Source: an uncultured Opitutales bacterium
Lineage (GTDB): Bacteria; Verrucomicrobiota; Verrucomicrobiia; Opitutales; Seribacteraceae
Assembly (NCBI GenBank): GCA_905478775.1
Contig: CAJQKB010000047.1
Coordinates: forward strand, 1 to 45,917
Reading direction: 5' to 3'
DNA length: 45,917 nt
Below the pieces are notes generated by a model, which searched no databases, was not told the origin of the DNA, and was given only the letters and a program-made list of their open reading frames with translations. Position numbers and translations under genes: made by a program. Positions 44,192 to 45,917 of the stretch are shown here, in pieces (position 1 is the first letter of the stretch; each line of letters begins with the position of its first letter).

Positions 44192-45319
44192 ATGAGATTT
44201 TTTGGTCTTCTTCGAGATTCCATTTTTCTTTTCGCTACGACGATTGGGATTTGTGGGGTTACTGATGTTGAACTCTTTCATCAATGGGACCGCAATCAAG
44301 ATAATCTGCTTATTCAATCTGAACTTCCCCCAAGCATACAAAAAAACTTTAATCGGGTTGATGTAAATCAAGACAAGACAATTTCCCTGAAGGAACACCT
44401 CCAATTTCTTTCAAAAAAAACAAAGAATTCAAAGAGTAAGAACGAATCAGAAAGTATATACAGCACCATTCTTCTTGATCTCCCCTATGCTTCTTCCAAG
44501 AACCCCAGACAAAAACTCGATCTTATTTTACCTAAAAACCGGGATACAAAAAATCCACCCCCCCTCGTCGTTTGGATACATGGAGGAGGTTGGAAAAGCG
44601 GAAATAAAAAAACAGGACATTCTCCAAATCGAATCCCTGCACTCGTCAAAACGGGGAGGTACGCCGGGGCAACGATTGGCTATCGATTGAGCGGAGAAGC
44701 AAACTGGCCCGCTCAAATTTATGACTGTAAAGCCGCCATTCGTTGGTTACGAGCAAATGCGGGCAAGTTTGGCTATGACCCGACTCGAATCGCTCTATGG
44801 GGCTCCTCCGCCGGTGGGCATCTAGTCTCCATGCTCGGTACTACGGGGAGAAATAAAGAACTCGAAGGCACATTAGGCAATCACTTGGACCAATCCAGTC
44901 ATGTCCAGGCAGTGGTCAACTATTACGGCCCCAGTGCCCTCCTGCAAATGAACGACCATCCAAGCAAAATAGACCACAACGCTCCAGGTTCTCCCGAAAG
45001 TCAATTAATTGGCGCTCCTATTCAACAATCAAAAAAGAAAGCCAGGCAGGCCTCCCCGCTCCACCATGTGACAGCAGACGACGCCTCTATTATCCATTTC
45101 CACGGGACTGACGACCCATTGGTCCCCGCTCATCAATCAACCCTATTTCATCGGGCCCTCAAAGATAAAGGGGTACCGAGCACCCTGATTACCCTTCAAG
45201 GAGGCGGGCATTCCATGCCCAGTACATTCACCCAAAGCAAAGTAATCCCCTTCCTCGATTTTATACTATACCAAAAAGGGACGCCCCTGTCGGATCAAAC
45301 AATACCATCTAATAATTGA
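44192..45319 (+). CDS. Secreted alpha/beta-hydrolase esterase with N-terminal EF-hand pair
   Basis: A 375-residue exported esterase. After a hydrophobic start (IFLFATTIGICG) come two perfect EF-hand loops: DRNQDNLLIQSE (33-44) and DVNQDKTISLKE (57-68), each with D, N/D, D and the final E at the calcium positions. The hydrolase domain begins near 95: oxyanion-hole motif HGGGWKSG (about 129-136), nucleophile in WGSSAGGHL (Ser about 208), catalytic Asp in HGTDDPLVP (about 308) and His in GGGHSMP (about 339). This is the BD-FAE/carboxylesterase style of hydrolase, and a glycan ester is a plausible target. EF-hand plus hydrolase fusions are common in planctomycetes and Verrucomicrobiota. Confidence 0.9.
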   Translation: MRFFGLLRDSIFLFATTIGICGVTDVELFHQWDRNQDNLLIQSELPPSIQKNFNRVDVNQDKTISLKEHLQFLSKKTKNSKSKNESESIYSTILLDLPYASSKNPRQKLDLILPKNRDTKNPPPLVVWIHGGGWKSGNKKTGHSPNRIPALVKTGRYAGATIGYRLSGEANWPAQIYDCKAAIRWLRANAGKFGYDPTRIALWGSSAGGHLVSMLGTTGRNKELEGTLGNHLDQSSHVQAVVNYYGPSALLQMNDHPSKIDHNAPGSPESQLIGAPIQQSKKKARQASPLHHVTADDASIIHFHGTDDPLVPAHQSTLFHRALKDKGVPSTLITLQGGGHSMPSTFTQSKVIPFLDFILYQKGTPLSDQTIPSNN

Positions 45320-45360
45320 AGATCCGATCTGGAACACATAATCAATTAATAAGCACCGCC

Positions 45361-45588
45361 CTAGAAGACATAGCCCAGGGAAAGCTCAGCAAGGTGAAGG
45401 TCGCGGGCGGTGAAGAGTGCCATCTCTTCCACCTTCATCCATCGATAACGTAGACCAACCCGAAAATGTTCCGAGGGAGAAGAGAGGAACCAGTAAGACC
45501 GCCAAAGAAAATGATTTAAGGGAAATGATCGGTTTAATTTGACACGAAACTTATCATAAACAAGAAGAAAAGCTTGAACGATAACCAC
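45361..45588 (-). pseudogene. Possible remnant of an outer-membrane protein gene
   Basis: The last 45 codons of this short frame read as amphipathic strands (FRVGLRYRWMKVEEMALFTA; LHLAELSLGYVF) and end in an aromatic residue as outer-membrane barrels do. The frame begins at a stop just before 45588 and has no signal peptide, so a complete barrel gene is not present. It may be a truncated or frame-broken copy, or a chance frame. It partly overlaps the upstream region of the dioxygenase gene. Nothing else is visible between 45320 and 45597. Confidence 0.3.
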
Positions 45589-45597
45589 TCACAAGGA

Positions 45598-45917
45598 TTG
45601 AAAAAGAGAACTCCAATAAATTCATCCTCTCACCACGATATTGTAAATAATATCAGAAACTTACTAGAGAAGGGAGAGGGAACCTACAGAGAAAATTGTA
45701 AAAGTATTGATGGGGTTGAAGAAAATCAGGAAGAACTTTTTTGGAACCTTTGTAATTTGATCGGCACTCCTCTTTCACAAAGTACACAGGGGGAGAAAAT
45801 TCTCAGTATCAAGAATGCCGGACTTTCTGCGGATGATCCAAAAGTACGTGGGCCCAATACCAATCAAAAACTGAGCTTTCATTCGGATCGTTGTGATGTA
45901 ATTGCATTTCTTTGCCT
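45598..45917 (+). CDS. TauD/TfdA-type Fe(II)/2-oxoglutarate dioxygenase (partial, 5' part only)
   Basis: Iron and 2-oxoglutarate dependent dioxygenases of this family hydroxylate small acids such as taurine or gamma-butyrobetaine-like compounds. The window holds about 106 residues. The frame reads a helical start (DIVNNIRNLLEKGEGTY), a strand region, then GPNTNQKLSFHSDRCDVIAFL, in which H and D of FHSD are the first two iron ligands. There is no ATG. TTG at 45598 or 45574 are the possible starts, and the frame closes upstream at a stop near 45535. It runs off the right edge, so the rest and the substrate are unknown. Confidence 0.75.
   Translation, partial: MKKRTPINSSSHHDIVNNIRNLLEKGEGTYRENCKSIDGVEENQEELFWNLCNLIGTPLSQSTQGEKILSIKNAGLSADDPKVRGPNTNQKLSFHSDRCDVIAFLC

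Noticed and set aside
1-45917. CRISPR array, prophage or insertion sequence
   Set aside because: No regularly spaced repeats, integrase, transposase or phage structural genes are seen, and base use is even apart from normal variation.

Overview
The window looks like chromosome from a Gram-negative member of the PVC group, most likely a marine Verrucomicrobiota of the Opitutae/Puniceicoccales type. This is inferred from content, not from a marker search. The pointers are an outer-membrane lipid transport (Mla) operon, heptose/LPS synthesis (GmhA), secreted sulfatases with a sialate O-acetylesterase, an EF-hand plus esterase fusion, a Trp/Tyr-rich C-terminal 'GWLY...WLWT...FPY' module, moderately AT-rich DNA, and many genes with poor Shine-Dalgarno sequences and TTG/GTG starts. 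There are about 43 protein genes, densely packed on both strands. I see no rRNA, tRNA, CRISPR, prophage or insertion sequence.

Layout. 1-2243 (minus): mlaE-mlaF-mlaD ABC lipid transporter. 2284-6063 (plus): HAD phosphatase, then a signalling group made of a receiver-like protein, a CHASE8-type histidine kinase and a double-receiver response regulator. 6095-9104: L,D-transpeptidase and asd, divergent with touching start codons, then a small unknown protein and an HDOD protein. 9108-11773 (minus): RluA-type pseudouridine synthase, an acidic coiled-coil protein and a MamK-like bacterial actin. 11925-13508: ribosome hibernation factor with a terminator, a YefM-YoeB toxin-antitoxin pair and stand-alone CoaC. 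13615-20709 (plus): leuA, a secreted protein with a threefold internal repeat, a coiled-coil/beta-barrel protein and recD2. 20881-27513: a small membrane protein, a Dabb protein and a compact sulfated-glycan operon (esterase, NHL protein, two sulfatases). 27517-30763 (minus): cysH, prfB and an ATP-grasp-like protein. 30880-32882 (plus): gmhA and the CCA-adding enzyme. 33002-38791: a sigma-54 activator divergent from two lipoproteins and a 937-residue secreted protein. 38819-45319: maf, nadE, hemL, a secreted helical-repeat protein and an EF-hand esterase. 45361-45917: a possible outer-membrane-protein remnant and the start of a TauD/TfdA-type dioxygenase.

Most genes are housekeeping. Two parts are the best candidates for undescribed biology. 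One is a MamK-type actin filament protein next to an acidic coiled-coil protein, with no magnetosome genes in view. The other is a receiver-less sigma-54 activator facing a perfect -24 element and repeated CTTAAGT sites upstream of two lipoproteins and a very large secreted protein. A secreted protein built of three copies of an unfamiliar domain, paired with a predicted outer-membrane barrel, is a third. No stretch longer than about 300 bases is without a gene.
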